Assembly (NCBI GenBank): GCA_000697055.1
Contig: JNDT01002378.1
Span: forward strand, 1 to 64,000
From: Saksenaea vasiformis B4078
Taxonomy: Eukaryota; Mucoromycota; Mucoromycetes; Mucorales; Saksenaeaceae
Direction of reading: 5' to 3'
DNA: 64,000 nucleotides
The position numbers and the translations under genes were made by a program. Each line of letters opens with the position of its first letter. Position 1 is the stretch's first letter. This document shows, piece by piece, positions 47,506 through 60,509 of this stretch. The notes beneath the pieces are model-generated. The model was given only the letters and a program-made list of their open reading frames with translations. It searched no databases and was not told the origin of the DNA.

Positions 47506-49267
47506 TCATGGGCGTAGATACTACGCAGCAGCTATTGGGAGTCTTACCATCGCGGAGGAAAATTGAAGTCATGGTCCCTTTATGGTTGCGCGGATTCTAG
47601 TGAACAACTGGTGGAAGATCACATATGTTGGCAAACATCACACTTCTCCTCTGTTCTTCAGAATATCAGTGGCACGCTTTCTTATCGCGATGCATGGCGA
47701 GGATAAAATTCTTCTTCAGAGTTATCTCACTATAAAAGCCAATCGGAATCAGAGCTGAATCGTTGACATGACATTTCCTCACGCCATGCTTGATTGCTGC
47801 GTGGGTTATATGTAGGACCTAATGTTCATCTTCCCCTGATAATTAGTGGTGGTTACTCATCTCTCATTTGCTTAGTGGCACATTGTTTCTTGTTGAAAAC
47901 GGTGTGGCGATCGTGTAACGATCTCCTCGCAATGGCTGTTTAGACTGAATGGCTCGGTTCATGTCCCTGTCTGTATTAAGACTCATTATATCGTAGGTTC
48001 TTGATCAGCCTAATCTTTTCCATCGTCTCTGCCGATCATCAAGGGTACGTAAATATTGCTTCAAAGTACATCCGACTAGTGGTTTTCAGTAGCTGGGACA
48101 TTTATCTCTGTGGCTAGTCAAGCTCAGTTAGTCGCCATCCCATATTAAACTCAGATGCTGTCTATCGTAAGTGATTCCATCATAGTAAGACTTTGATACT
48201 GATATTTTGGATCTGCTATTGATTGATGGTTTTAAAATATCCACAACGTGATATTGTTGGCGTCGACAAAGAAAGGGGATGTATGTCTTCCGGGAAATAT
48301 AAGTGCTGCTCGCATTAACATGTACCAACGACTTTCTCTCATAGATGATTTTGCGTGAGCGCACCAGAATTATCTAGCTAACATGTCTCGTCATGCTTAC
48401 CATCTCATCAAAACCTCGCCTAGAGTCCTGCAAAAGATCCTCTTCCAGGAGGTGTATATGCCAAAATCATCAAAGAACAAAGATACTCGGGCTAGGTGCG
48501 ATGCTAAACTTTCCGAGCTTTTGTGGACATTGCTGTGTTTGCTTGAAAAGGTCGCCAATCCATTAAAAGATTGTTCTTGTCTGTGACAAGACCTGCCAGC
48601 CACTCCATCCATTTACATCGTGGAGCGTTACACATAAACTGGCCTAAAAACAATGGTGCACATGTGGTGCCTACGAATGCGTGGAGAATTACGATGCATT
48701 GGATAAACAGCTTGTCGCCACAGGACCGAGTGTATAATCCCTGAAGAGGCATGTGTCCTCTCTTTTCAGCACACGTCTCCATGATTGACTGCCAGCAACA
48801 CAGATCTCTCTAATCACCCATTTCCTTTCAATAATAGACCACATAGGGTAGCCTATGTCTAAACTTTCAAACGCTTGCCAAGAGCCCGTGTGTAAATGCC
48901 TGAAGCGTGACAAATCTCTGTGGCTGCCGGAAAGTTCAACCGAAGTGACATTACCGTTTTTCTTTTTTTTTCTTATCTTCAAAAATAAATAACTGGATAA
49001 GTATACAATGATGTTAATGCTTTATCAAATGGAATGGTACATTTCAATTCGCAATACCTAATGAAATTCTCTCGTTTCGCAGGTGAATCACCATGACATG
49101 CTCGTGCGAAAATGTTGACAGGTATCCCTCAATTTCCATTGGTTCGGAGGCTTGAACTGGATTCAACTGATGACTCAGTTTGGACGGTTTTTTTCTGCTT
49201 TCCTTTTTTCCCAAAGCGAGTACCTGAACTTTTACTCTCTTCCTTCTTGCTCTTCCTCCTTGACCTT
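47385..49267. other. Gene-free stretch
   Basis: Includes the 5' flank of Sel1 copy 2 and the carrier-gene promoter. Minus frames at 48128-48364, 48504-48782 and 48689-48982 and a plus frame at 48383-48586 show no family and no splice continuity. Confidence 0.45.
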
Positions 49268-50542
49268 ATGGCCTCCGCGACAGAAGTTCTGCCAACCACA
49301 CAATCATCCTTTGCTATACCGAAAGTTGCCCAGGACCTTATCGCCGGCACAGCGGGTGGCTGGGCTCAAGTGGTTGTTGGTAAAGAATGAAAACAAACAA
49401 TACGATCAACTTTTTTCTTTTGGCTCACTCGCCTCGGTGTTTTCTATAGGACATCCATTCGATACGATCAAGGTTCGCTTACAAACGCAGCCGTCGCCAC
49501 CCATCTATCGTAATGCGGTCGATTGTTTCCAGTCGTTGGTGAGACAAGAAGGTGTAAGTATTTCGAGATCCGATCAGAAGACAAACGGACCACTCATCTC
49601 GCTCAAACAAAAAAAAAGCCTAAAGGTCTTTACCGCGGTGTTGCTTCGCCACTGGCTGGCATTGGTCTATGGTAAGGATATTTCGGATAAGGATGTGTCA
49701 CTCAACTGGTTGCCGTAGCAATGCTGTTGTTTTTATGTCCAATGGAGAATTCAGACGTATGTTTCAAAAAGGAGATCCAAACAAGGTGCTGTCATTGGCC
49801 GAGATTGGCATGGCCGGTTCCCTGGCAGGAACTGTGATGGCCTTCTTCAACTGTCCAATCGAGTTGCTCAAAGTTAGACTTCAAACACAAGACCCTGCAG
49901 GTGTCATTGGTGCCAATGGAAAACTTGAACCACCCGTACGTTGTGAACCCCGCTCTATGATGTTGTTTCTAAATCCTATCTCTCTATTTAGTACAAGGGT
50001 GTTTTGGATTGTGGTATGCGTACCTTGCGGGCTCAAGGATTGCGTGGTATCTATCGCGGTTTGGGTATCACATTGCTCCGAGATGCTCCCAGTTACGGTC
50101 TCTATTTTGGTAAGTCACGGTAGGCAACGCAGACGGATGGAGTTTTTTCTTACGATCTATGGGTTCAGTCACATATGAGGGGTTGAAGCGATTCTTCCAA
50201 TCGATGAAGAAGAATGAAACGGACCCCTTGACCACATTGGATCTACTGTTGGCTGGTGGTCTCGCTGGTTTTGGCGCTTGGATACCCGCATATCCCCAGG
50301 ATGTGATCAAGAGCCGTATTCAGAATGAATCAAGGTAAATTCAACAATGGAAGAGACGACAGCTGATTGAAAAAAATAAAATAAATAGATACAAATCAAC
50401 GATTCATGCTTTCCGCACTGTTCTTCGTGAAGCAGGTGCCAAGGCTTTCTTCAACGGTGTCGGTCCTACAATGGCAAGAGCCTTCCCCGCCAATGCAGCC
50501 ACCTTCTTCGCCTACGAGATGGCTATGAAAGCGATGGAATAA
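49268..50542 (+). CDS. Mitochondrial carrier (SLC25; carnitine/ornithine/YMC subgroup)
   Basis: Exons 49268-49379, 49450-49553, 49619-49671, 49719-49935, 49992-50109, 50169-50334, 50389-50542; introns 47-70 nt, 307 residues, the standard carrier length. Three repeats each with the Px[D/E]xx[K/R] signature: HPFDTIKVRLQTQ, CPIELLKVRLQTQ, YPQDVIKSRIQNE. Matrix-helix motifs GLYRGVASPL, GIYRGLGITL and AFFNGVGPTMAR follow each. The first-repeat sequence (DLIAGTAGGWAQVVVGHPFD) and FMSNGEFRRMF point to the carnitine/acylcarnitine, ornithine or YMC1 cluster of the inner membrane; the substrate cannot be fixed by eye. Convergent with the lactate permease gene (stops 177 bp apart). Confidence 0.93.
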
Positions 50543-50719
50543 ATACAAGCAATTGTTGTTCTTTTCATTGTACTTTTACTGTAATGTCCCATTTGTTTTT
50601 CTTCCTCTTATATAGATCTTTTTTTTTTGTTTGTTTTCTTTCTGCATAAACATTAAGTCACATCGTACTATGATAATCAAGCAAAACAGGTGGTACAAGG
50701 ACAGGAAGGACACACTTTT

Positions 50720-53140
50720 TTAACGAAGTACTTCATCTCCTGGAGGGATAATGCCTGGGATGAGGTATTGTTGTACTGTAGTCATTGCACCGATAATACA
50801 GACCAGCAGGATAGAATGCAGGATTGTTTTTCTAAGGATACGACCTTCTTGGCCTTGAAGACCAATTGTAGAGACACCGGTTGTCAAATTCTGTGGAGAG
50901 ATCATCTTGGAAGTAATAGCTCCAGTAGAATTCGTTGCTGCCATTAGCACAGCAGAGAGACCAATCTCACGGGCGGCAACAACTTGCAAATTGCCAAATA
51001 GCTAATAAAAGAAAAAAATTAATCTCTGGACCGTGTGAGATGGTGTATCGTCCATGTACCGAATTGGCAGATGTATCACTGCCTGACAAGAAACAAGCCA
51101 ACCAACCAAGCCAGGCCGATAAGAACGGGAATGCACGGCCCACCGAGGAAAGGGTCAGGCCAACCGTGTAGACAATGCCTAGAGTAGTGTGATTAGGGGG
51201 GAGGCTGTTCGCTGATGACCTTATCTATGGGCTATTGTACCAGAGTAATTGTACAGATATGCAAATCCCATGATGAAGGAGACTGTCAGCACTGGGAAAA
51301 AGAGCTGTTGCACAGTATCATTTAAGGCCTGATAAAACACTTTTTTGGAAGCTCCATAAAACAGAACAATGCCGGCAAAAGGAATTGATGCTACCAAGAT
51401 AGCGGTACCCGTGGCCAAAGGCTGGAATGTCCAGATGGCGTCGTATTTTTTGCCATACAATGTTAGCCATACCTATCCTACATTTTAGATCCTTTTTCCT
51501 CATATAGATGTGTAACTTACCCGTTGATGGAGGTTGGGCCAAAGTACATTGATCTGGCCTTTACTGGATACGTTTGCGAAGCTCCATCTACGTCAGAATT
51601 GTTCAATTTTTCAACGTTTCAAACAACGATCACGTTTTTTCTTGCAACTTACGCGATGACGACCACAACAATGATAATCCACGGACTCCATGCAATAGCC
51701 GTTTCTAACCATGATGGTTTTGTAAGAGCAATCTTTTCTTCCATCTTATTGTCTTCGGAGGACTGTCGATCATTGGACGAGCCCGCGCCCATTTTTGTTC
51801 CATCCGTTTCAGGGATATGCGTTACGGAGACATTGATTTGCTCTTCATCAGAATTGGGCTTAACATGAATAGATGCCTCGTATTCGGCACGATAGGGCGG
51901 CTTCCAGTACTGCACAAATCCAATAAGAGCCAGTAAGGAGACCAAGCCTGCGATTAAATCCGGAAGTTCTGGTCCGACAAAATTGGCAAAAATACCCTTC
52001 ACCCACAGAGTCAACGAAGACATTACCAAAAAAAAAAAAAAAGCAAGCTTCCTACCTGAATTACCGCAAATGAAAGTCCAGCAACAAGAGCAGCTGGCCA
52101 ACATTCCATGACGCCTGCACGTGGACCAGCATAAAAGAGAAGAGCGTACAACGGCAAAAACAAACTGAGTAGAGGCAGCTGACGGCCTATCATGGCTGAT
52201 AAGGACATCACAGGCAAGCCAGTAAGCGTGGCCAGCGTAGTGACGGGTATACCAAGAGCACCTTAACAATAAGGTAAGATGAACTGTTGCCGCAAGAATG
52301 TCCTTTCATTTACCAAAAGCCACCGGAGTTGTGTCGAAGATAAGGGTATAAGTCAAGGCATCAACGCGGTCAAACCTAAGCTGACATATTAACTTTTCCC
52401 CTTCCTCTCTCTCTCCCCTTGTTGTCACGATAGATTTGCTATTCTTATTATTATTTGTTACCCTAAAGAGACCATCAAAGAGGAACAGATCGCACCCGGC
52501 GTTCCAAAGCCAGCCACACCTACAATGTAACGATCATTCAATGGGTGGATTCTTCCTTTCTTCTTCTTCTTTTTTTTGGTGCATACCCTCTAATAATGCA
52601 CCAAAGCTGTAGCCAATGATCAAGAGGATGATCCTTGTATCTGGTGGCGTGTTGGTCACCATCCAGCGTCGGAAAAGATCGAATATCCCGGATTGCACGG
52701 CCGTGTTGTAAATAAACCTGCAGGGCGGTTCGTGTCACTTCACTCCAAAAACCTAGACACGGTTCATCTTACATCGCGTTGACGACGATCCACATGATCG
52801 GCCAGTTGGCGAAGACTATACCATTTCCAATAGCTTCAAATGCTTGTTGTGCTGGCATATGCCAGGCAAAAATAGCAATAAAAATACTATCCATTTTGGA
52901 GTAGAGTTAAAAACGGACGCCACCTTAACAGTTGCTTTTTAATAATTACCATGTAATTAACCCTCCAAACGAAGCGTAATGTGCTGGGAGGCGGAATACT
53001 CCCAGTAATACCAGCACTAATAGGAGAGGAATAAGACCAACAAAGAAGGAAGCAACAAGGCTGCCACCAATAGGTGCCAACTCCTGTACAAATAGTCCTT
53101 CCTGACGTATCGAATCGGGGACAATAGGGATAGATTCCAT
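50720..53140 (-). CDS. L-lactate permease (LctP/LldP family)
   Basis: Eleven exons: 53140-52950, 52886-52773, 52717-52587, 52519-52462, 52375-52314, 52261-52056, 51996-51653, 51587-51521, 51472-51241, 51178-51060, 51001-50720; introns 48-86 nt, 601 residues. Family hallmarks: WHMPAQQAFEAIGNG, GYSFGALLEGVAGFGTPGA, FDTTPVAFGALGIPV, FVGPELPDLIAGLVSLLAL, FLSGSDTSANS then LFGNLQVVAAREIGL, and ATNSTGAITSKMIS. At least twelve hydrophobic segments; the loop around 310-370 (HVKPNSDEEQ...) is hydrophilic and absent in typical bacterial LldP of about 550 residues. LctP proteins import lactate/glycolate with protons. The family is mainly bacterial; here it carries ten spliceosomal introns, so any transfer is old. 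Confidence 0.92.
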
Positions 53141-54833
53141 CAAGGAAAAGAAAAAAAAACAAAAGAAAGATACAAAATAATGATAAGATTTAACTGTAAA
53201 AATATAGGATAACTGATCCGTTCTTCCCCCCAATAACCCCTTTGCATTGAAACTTAGCTATTTTTTTGATTGGCTAACAAGCCTAATACAGATACTTCTT
53301 ATTCTCTCACGCGCCCGAGTATTGTTATTTACTTGTTTAGGAATTTCATGTTTCTAAAACCGCAGTGACCATCATTTCGTCTTGTTGACGTTCTTCGTCT
53401 TGCCTTTTTCCAGGATATGGGGTTCTTGCCCCATGATTGCCTATCTATTACAGGTGTGGGAGATAACTCTAAATCAAATCGCTTTCATGCGAAGCGAGAA
53501 TCTCGGTTCCCCACGGAATAATATGAGAACCTGGATAACAATGTGTTCCATTCCAGTATCGCCATTGTAGATATTCTTTTTTCTTTCACCCTAATAACCA
53601 CTGAGGTTCTATTTGGTTTTACGAACATAGAGTAAGGGGACGAATCAAATGCAGCCTGTCCGTTTGACTGAGAAGGATGGACTCGTGGATGAGGCAAAAC
53701 CCCATGGGAAAGAAAAGTACGCCGTAAAACTCGGGGAAAAAAAGAAAAGAAAAAAGAACACTATACCATTTTATGAATCGGGCGTGGTGTTACCAAATGA
53801 TGGTTCTTTTCATGCTAGTTGAACTTCTTTGTCTATAAGAATTAACTACGAAGTCTAGAATATGCATGATGTGCTGGTGATCGTCACAGCGGTTGACCAG
53901 ATAAGCGAGTAATCAGGTAAAGCGTACGCTGCTGCTACGATGGAAAAAGACGGGTGCATGGATCTTTAAAGCAGACTGACCAAATGCAGCAGTAACTTTG
54001 GGAAGAAAAAAAAATTTGGGATATCGCAGCTTTTTTGTACTCTCTTTTTCGTACGACAAGTTCAATCCCCGGGTTTAGTTACTTGATTCCCCAACCCCAC
54101 AAAAGTCTGTTCAATAAGATTGGCAGCTGATTTGCACAGCATACTGGATGTAACCTAAATCTTTCGCCCTATCCGCCTTTGTTACCGTAGTAACAGCATC
54201 CCATCAAAACCCAGCGTTGATTCTTCAGCCAAGCTGTGTTACAGGCACTTCTTTCCCAACGAATCCAACTACGTTTCACTCTCAAGGATCAGGTGAACGC
54301 TACATAAGAAAAAAAAGGATGTGAGCCTAATTGGAAGGTCCGAAAACCAGATAAGAGCCGGGATTGACAGTAATATGGCAAGATCATCCGGTTCTAGTCA
54401 CTAACAATCGATAAATGTATAGGCGTTGCATGAAGAAGGTCTCAAGACAGTGAAACGTTTCGGTCACGAAGTTAGTGCCCCGTACAACCCAAAAAGAAAA
54501 GAAAGAGTGGGATCACTTCCAGTCATCCAATCACTGTACACCAGATTGTTGACAGTTGTCAAGATCGAATCTGGAACCATAATAACGCTGATCAGGTTAA
54601 CCTTCAGCAATTCAACAAAACGGGATAATTTTCGGCTAACACTATTTGTATTTGCATGTGTGTTGATCCACTAACAGGCCATAAGACCCCGTTATGGAGT
54701 TAAAAAAATTCTACATGAAGATTCGATAACGACGACTACACAGTAATGCGAAGAGAGGGAGAAGGAGAAAACGGAGAAACGAAGAGACAAAGGAGGAGGA
54801 GGAGAATGAAGAGGGGAAAATATGTGATGAATG
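53141..54833. other. Gene-free stretch
   Basis: Promoter side of the lactate permease, then unassigned DNA. Frames at 53382-53570 (+), 53485-53697 (-) and 54426-54674 (+) have no recognisable content. A GGA-rich tract lies at 54782-54815. Confidence 0.45.
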
Positions 54834-55374
54834 TTACTCTTTGAATGTGATGGTATAGGCATCAAGTTCAGGCTGCAAGTGTGGATTTGAATCCACTAGA
54901 TCATTGATCAGTTGGATTAACTTGTCCTTGTCTAGCGTGGCTGTTTCAACAGGTTAAAAAAGAAATGTCTGATAAGCTATGTGATTTTACCCAAAAGCTT
55001 TGTGATAGGATATTGTTTTTCAATGCCCGTTCGATTTCGCTTGACTGAATGGAGTGTCCGATGATCAGTCATGGGCTTCCACGATGACGATGCCAGTCCT
55101 GTAACAAAAGGAAACGAAAGCCCGGCGTCTCCATTGGCACTGGTCATCTCTTCGTCTTCAGAAGCTCGTCGTTTACGACCTAAAAAATAGCATGCTATGT
55201 TTAGCAGGCTGCGGCCTGTAGTGGCTCTCGATTTTTACCTTTGCTAGCGCCGGAATGTAACTCATTGGACGGAGGAATGTAATAGGTCGGCTGTTTCGTT
55301 TTCGGTAAGGAGTGATCGAGTCGATAGAGAAGTTGTTGTTGTTTAAATAAACTACTTTGATTTTGTAGAGACAT
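54834..55374 (-). CDS. Small basic protein resembling Cut8/STS1 proteasome tether
   Basis: Three exons found by reading splice sites: 55374-55239, 55179-54991, 54940-54834; introns 59 and 50 nt; 143 residues, MSLQNQSSLFKQQQLLYRL at the start. Features: a basic-acidic cluster GRKRRASEDEE typical of a nuclear signal, then TGIEKQYPITKLLATLDKDK and LIQLINDLVDSNPHLQPEL, which resemble the first helices of Cut8/STS1, the factor that tethers proteasomes at the nuclear envelope. The rest of the Cut8 helical bundle is missing, so it may be a short homologue or a different small nuclear protein. Gene existence is well supported by frame-consistent splicing; the family name is tentative. Confidence 0.6.
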
Positions 55375-57071
55375 GGATTGCGTAATGTGAAAGTAAAGTA
55401 AGAAAACACAAAAAAAGTGATAGCCAAAAGTTTCGGGCTGGCACCCAAAATGGGGCTGCGGTCGGATTTGAACCTATGGGAGCAACGCGTTTGACTCCGT
55501 CCTGCTTTTTTACACTCGTCTCTCTTATTCTGACTCGATTTTTTTTTTCCCGCTCTATCTCCCTTGTTCGTTTGGTTGTTTTCTTACTTCGTCCTCGCAT
55601 AGCTTAACCTGAACCTGGGGTTTTACTACACACACGACATTTACTTGAGCGTGTGACCAGAGTAAACCATAAGAATGTCCCTACTCCACATCTCTGTCAG
55701 TCATTCTCTTTGTGTGACACGTTAATACACCGCGCTACGATGACAGCAGACGAGCTTTGCCACTGGAAATGACTTCTTTACGATTCTGGATTTAGAAAAA
55801 TGAGAGGAGCCCATTGCTTCCATGACCTGCCCCATAACAGCTGCGATTCGTTGTGAACAATGGCCAAATATGCAGAGCTGCGAACTGAGATGTACGTGTT
55901 TGAAAAGATATTGCATTCAGACACCCTCGACATAGTTTCTCATGGCCATTTCTGCATTAAAATGCTTCAGTGATGGGTTTTCCGTATCCTTTCGGAAAGC
56001 AGTAAAAACATCTCAAGCTAAGGAAAATGTCCTAAGCAAGAAGTCGTTTGTGCATTAAGATGCTTCCGTGATGGATTCCCTGTATCCCATCAGAAAGCAG
56101 TAAAAATATTTCAAGATATGCGAAGTTTAATGTGCACAGGCATCTGCAAAGGAAGCACAATTGTCAACTGCCCAGGGCACCGCAAGAACTGCGACGACTA
56201 TCACTTTGTGAAAAGTGCGCAAGGTGCATCCGTTAATTTGTATGGCCGCATCTGCTGCCTTATACTTTTTAAAACCTTGGAAGATATTGGAAAACATATT
56301 GACAACATTCATTCTCCTGAAGTTGAACCGGGTAATAAAAGACACGCTTCTCAATTTCTGCGACTCTCATGACGTGTATTGCTCGTGTCACTGGATGTCT
56401 TTACTATGGTTGACTGATTCGATATTTCTTTGGATCATTTTAGCAAAAACATTCAAGAGGAGCAATGCAACGATAGCATCGACAGTGATGATGAAATTGG
56501 TCTGCAAGAACGCGGAAATGAGAGCGCGGAGCACGCCAGTGATGACGACGGAAATGCCGTCTGTGATGAACCAACAACGATAATGAGAGGCGACTCTCTA
56601 CATGCTATAAGAGCAGGATCAATGAATTACAACTATCAATCGGAGTCCATAATATAGTCAGAAAGGGAAGACGTCTATCCGAAGTTATGAATATTGATCC
56701 ATCACAATTTCTAAATAAGCACGACTCTCACGATACTTGACGATTGTCTACCTTGTGTAATCAAGTTTATAACACCGTTGATGCGAGTTTTTCTGCCAAT
56801 GCCGGATCATCTATCCATGAATGATGAACACTTTGGAACACGTTGTGAACAAGAGGCAATACTTACAGCAATGGGCGCCACGAACCTTCCACTCGAGGAA
56901 CGGCGCAAAAAAAAAAAAAAGAAATCATGGACGCATAGTTTATTTAGAATAGTACAAAAAAAGTTGATCAATAAACAGTAATGTTAGTATCTCAGGAGCT
57001 CTACAGCATCGACTGAATTGAACAGCCTCATCATCACTGAAATAGTTTCTTTAGGACACTATATCCCTCGT
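55375..57071. other. Gene-free stretch with coding-like fragments
   Basis: A tRNA T-arm-like element at about 55454-55490 has no 5' half. A 98-bp tandem duplication lies at 55953-56148. Plus frames at 56118-56372 and 56430-56657 (acidic, DDEIGLQERGNES) look protein-like but have no family; probably transposon or gene relics. Confidence 0.4.
55953..56148. repeat. 98-bp imperfect tandem duplication
   Basis: GCATTAAAATGCTTC...AAAGCAGTAAAA at 55954 recurs at 56052 as GCATTAAGATGCTTC...AAAGCAGTAAAA, about 85% alike over the first 75 bp. Confidence 0.75.
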
Positions 57072-58274
57072 TTAATTCTGCTGCTTATTCATGTAATATT
57101 CGAAAAGAGCCACTGCACCGTGAGGTGCATCAGCAGATATAAAGAGATCTAAATTTCTTGCGCTTTCCTCGGCTGATACTCGGGATCTTGTGAGCATTAA
57201 GTTTTCGAATTCCTGTTGAACGACAGCTAGATCGGCGCCTTCTTTCGCAACCTTGACAATGGCTTCACCGAGATCTACGCCATCGATCAGGGCCAGGTTT
57301 GCTCCCTCACCGGCAAAGGGCGACATCAAATGTGCTGCGTCGCCAATGACAGTTACGCCCGGTTGTGATGGCCAGCGGTGGTCAGAGGGAAGGCTATGAA
57401 TATATCGGGGGATGAAACCTTGGCCTTTTCGTATCAGGTCCTTGAGATTCTCCGACCAGTCGTTGAACTGCTCAAGAAGGTACGCTCGGGCTGCAGATTC
57501 GTCTGAAAATTCCTTTTCTGGCAGACCGTCTTTGGGGATTCGTAGTGTAACATAGTTGCGAATGCTGCCGTCGCCATTGCGTTGCGTCAATAGACCCTTG
57601 TTATCCGACATCGCAGACATCGTTCCGCGTCCCACCAGCTTGGCTTCCTCGGGGAAGTTCTTGTCTGCGTCTTTCAGACAGGTTTCGATCATCGTTATGC
57701 CGGAGTACACAGGCATGGCGTCAGACAAAAAGGATCGAACACGCGACCAAGCCCCATCAGCTCCAACAATCAGATCAAAGGTCTCTTTTCCGCCATTGGA
57801 GAACAGAATAGTATAACGAGGCCGTTGTTGTTGTTGTTGTTGTTGTTGGGCGTCCTGGCTGATCTCGGGAAGAATGCTCTTGACTCTGCTTCCCCAACGT
57901 ATCGTTCCTTCTTTAAGTGACTCAAGATAAACTTGTCGCAGCACGCCTCTGTCCACTTCTGGTCGATCCAACTTGTCACTCGATGTAATCTCTTCATACC
58001 AGACTTTGCCCGTTTTATCCAAAATAAAAAGATCCTGGCCTTCATACCGCATATGAGGTTCAATTGTGTCCCATAGTTTGTTGCGACGAAGAGCAGATTG
58101 GCCTCCTTCTGTATGAAGATCAAGACATCCACCTTGAGGTCGGTTATCTGGGGACTCCTCGAGCTCATACACAGCACATCGGATATCATTCTGTTGAAGC
58201 GTTCTAGCAAGCGCAAGACCTGCAACGCCGGCACCGATAATAGCAATTTTCATATGAGAGTCTGTAGATGGCAT
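57072..58274 (-). CDS. FAD-dependent monooxygenase, TetX-like
   Basis: Single exon, 400 residues from ATG at 58274 (MPSTDSHMKIAIIGAGVAGL); the frame is open further upstream but without ATG. Motifs: IAIIGAGVAGLALARTL (dinucleotide fold), RPQGGCLDLHTEGGQSAL, RPEVDRGVLRQVYLESL (Arg of the class A fingerprint), LIVGADGAWSRVR and TVIGDAAHLMSPFAGEGAN. These place it with group A flavoprotein hydroxylases close to TetX and related bacterial and fungal enzymes that act on small aromatic or polyketide-like substrates using NADPH and O2. A run of eight glutamines (CAA repeats near 57825-57850) sits in a surface loop. It is one of the few intronless genes here, which would fit recent acquisition but does not prove it. 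Confidence 0.9.
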   Translation of the reverse strand: MPSTDSHMKIAIIGAGVAGLALARTLQQNDIRCAVYELEESPDNRPQGGCLDLHTEGGQSALRRNKLWDTIEPHMRYEGQDLFILDKTGKVWYEEITSSDKLDRPEVDRGVLRQVYLESLKEGTIRWGSRVKSILPEISQDAQQQQQQQQRPRYTILFSNGGKETFDLIVGADGAWSRVRSFLSDAMPVYSGITMIETCLKDADKNFPEEAKLVGRGTMSAMSDNKGLLTQRNGDGSIRNYVTLRIPKDGLPEKEFSDESAARAYLLEQFNDWSENLKDLIRKGQGFIPRYIHSLPSDHRWPSQPGVTVIGDAAHLMSPFAGEGANLALIDGVDLGEAIVKVAKEGADLAVVQQEFENLMLTRSRVSAEESARNLDLFISADAPHGAVALFEYYMNKQQN

Positions 58275-60509
58275 TGTGAAGTATAAAGTTAACAAGAAAG
58301 TTGTCGATCTACAATGACGATTTTTATACCTTTGTCGGTTTGCGGTCTTATTTTAGCCGGGTCGGGATTTACTGGCGCAGCAATTGGCTAAAAAAAAAAA
58401 AACGGATGTGAGCATAGGCCATCCTGTACGCTTGAATTAGACGCCAGCCAACCGCAGACGTGCCATAAAGATTCTTTTTTTTCCTCCAAACTACTCAGGT
58501 AAATCAGCAGTAGAATGGAAGCAATTTGCTTGCAAGCCCGTATATTCTGCCGGTGTGTTGGTGTTTAGGTTCCCGATCACCAGTGTCAGTGCCAGACATC
58601 ATATGTCTTGAAAAAAAAAACGGTGCCTGTGCCGAAGAATCCTTTTTTGGACACAGTCTGATCCATTGACTTCATAATGCCCAGTTTTGTGGGTTACGTT
58701 ATACTGAGCCACGGTTTACTTTCCCCACAGCGTCAGATTGAACTGGAATGGATGATTATTTTGTCGGACGCTTGCAATTTTTTTTTAACCAGGCTTGCTT
58801 GCGTTGCCAGCACCTTCTTTCAATGCTACCGACGCTTCCTCTTACTTGAAGACAGCTTATCTCGCTCGGCAGCCGTCATTGATCAACAAGAGCTAACCTC
58901 ATGACATGAAATAAATACCACGCGACGCCAGTTATCATTGCGGGAGCTCCATTGATGTTGCCTACAGATAGCATAGGGTGCCTTCGGCCTTTGTTTATGT
59001 CTGGGTCACGTTAATGCAAATAAACTTCATGACAGCTGTTGTATGTACAGCGATCGCTTGGTTAATATATGCTATAGAGAAAACTGTCTTTTTAAAGGCT
59101 GTGGCGTTGTCAACGTCCTGAAGGTCGTGTCTTTTTTTTTTTTCCCAAACGCTTGCGCTTTTTCGGGGACAGAAAAATTAAAAATCCCAGAGTCTTGGAT
59201 CTTGATCATCAACAATTTCAAAGTAGCCCCGCCTAGGAGCAGATTAGTATCAATGAATTGAGACAAATAATAACAGATAATCACTTCACGAGATAATAAA
59301 ATAGAGAAAAACTGTATTCCATTATTATTGTGACATATTTTACTTGATGAATACTATACTCATTAATCGAACGGCCATTCTATCTTACGGACGATATTCT
59401 CTTCTCTTTTGCATTGAAACACCATTAAACTGACTTTCATTTTCCAATCGCTTCCTTTCTAGGGAGCGACCTCTAGCCTCGTCGTTCTAATTATTGCTTG
59501 CAGTACATCCTACAGCCGTTGTCGATTATCATTATCTAAGGGCATGGTGTCTCCACTGAAAGCAAAATCCTATGTCCGATAGACGAAAGTGGCATTATCT
59601 ATCATTCTTGGTGCGTAGACCATGGCCAGTTGATTTGATCAATGATGATAGTTATTCAAATACCGTTTATCCTCAGATGTCGTTCATCGATTGCATTTAA
59701 CGGTTCTTACCTTATGTACATTTTACTTAGAGCATCCAGAATATCGTTTTGAGACATCACGATCGTGATCCTAGTATATAGAATTTGCCACGTAAGGCCA
59801 ATGTGAAGCAAAAGGATCGAGCGCCAAGTAATTTACTATACCGGTAAAGTTACACTCTAGAACATGCAACGCAATGCGTCAATTCTGCATCCACGCGCTA
59901 AACAGCTTCATACTTTGCATACACGTGCGTCCTACCGCTTTTGTTTCCTTAGGATGGACAACCATGAGAATCTGTATTGTTTATTTGGGGGTTTAGAATG
60001 GTAATGCTCTGTAGCAAAGCTTATGATTCGGGACACATCCATTTCTTCATCTGCTTGTGTTACGATGCGGTGAATTTTTAAATGAATCTTCAGCCATGTG
60101 GAACGTAATGAACAACTCCCTTCTACTAGTGCCCGGACAGAAGGTTCCGAGCCCCTCCTACGGCTTTCATGTTGTACTTTTGCGTTGCTAATGATTATAA
60201 CAAAATAAATCTACGACAAGTAATTTCTTATGTACTAAGAAAAAGAAAAAAAAAGTGTAACCCCTGGCAACCCTTTGTGAATGATGTACAGAAACGAACT
60301 TTTTTTTCGCTGTTCTAAAAGGGTACAGTGTCGGGGTGGTTTTGTTTATTTGATAAGGGAACCTGAAGATATAAAGAAAGAAAGAAAAAGAGGATATCTC
60401 GCATCGGTATAGAATCGAAAAACATTTACACAAAACTAAAAGGATAAGCAAGGAAGGACTGACATTATATAGAAAGGGTTTGAGGGGGGGAATTGTACAA
60501 AAGAGGTGT
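58275..60509. other. Gene-free stretch
   Basis: No supported gene over 2.2 kb. Frames at 58677-58904 and 59043-59261 (+), 59072-59284 and 60188-60577 (-) lack any domain; the last overlaps the 3' UTR of the CLIP gene. Confidence 0.5.

Noticed and set aside
55454..55500. tRNA-like T-arm and acceptor on the minus strand (GGTTCAAATCC)
   Set aside because: The T-stem does not pair well and no matching 5' acceptor or D-arm lies within 120 bp upstream.
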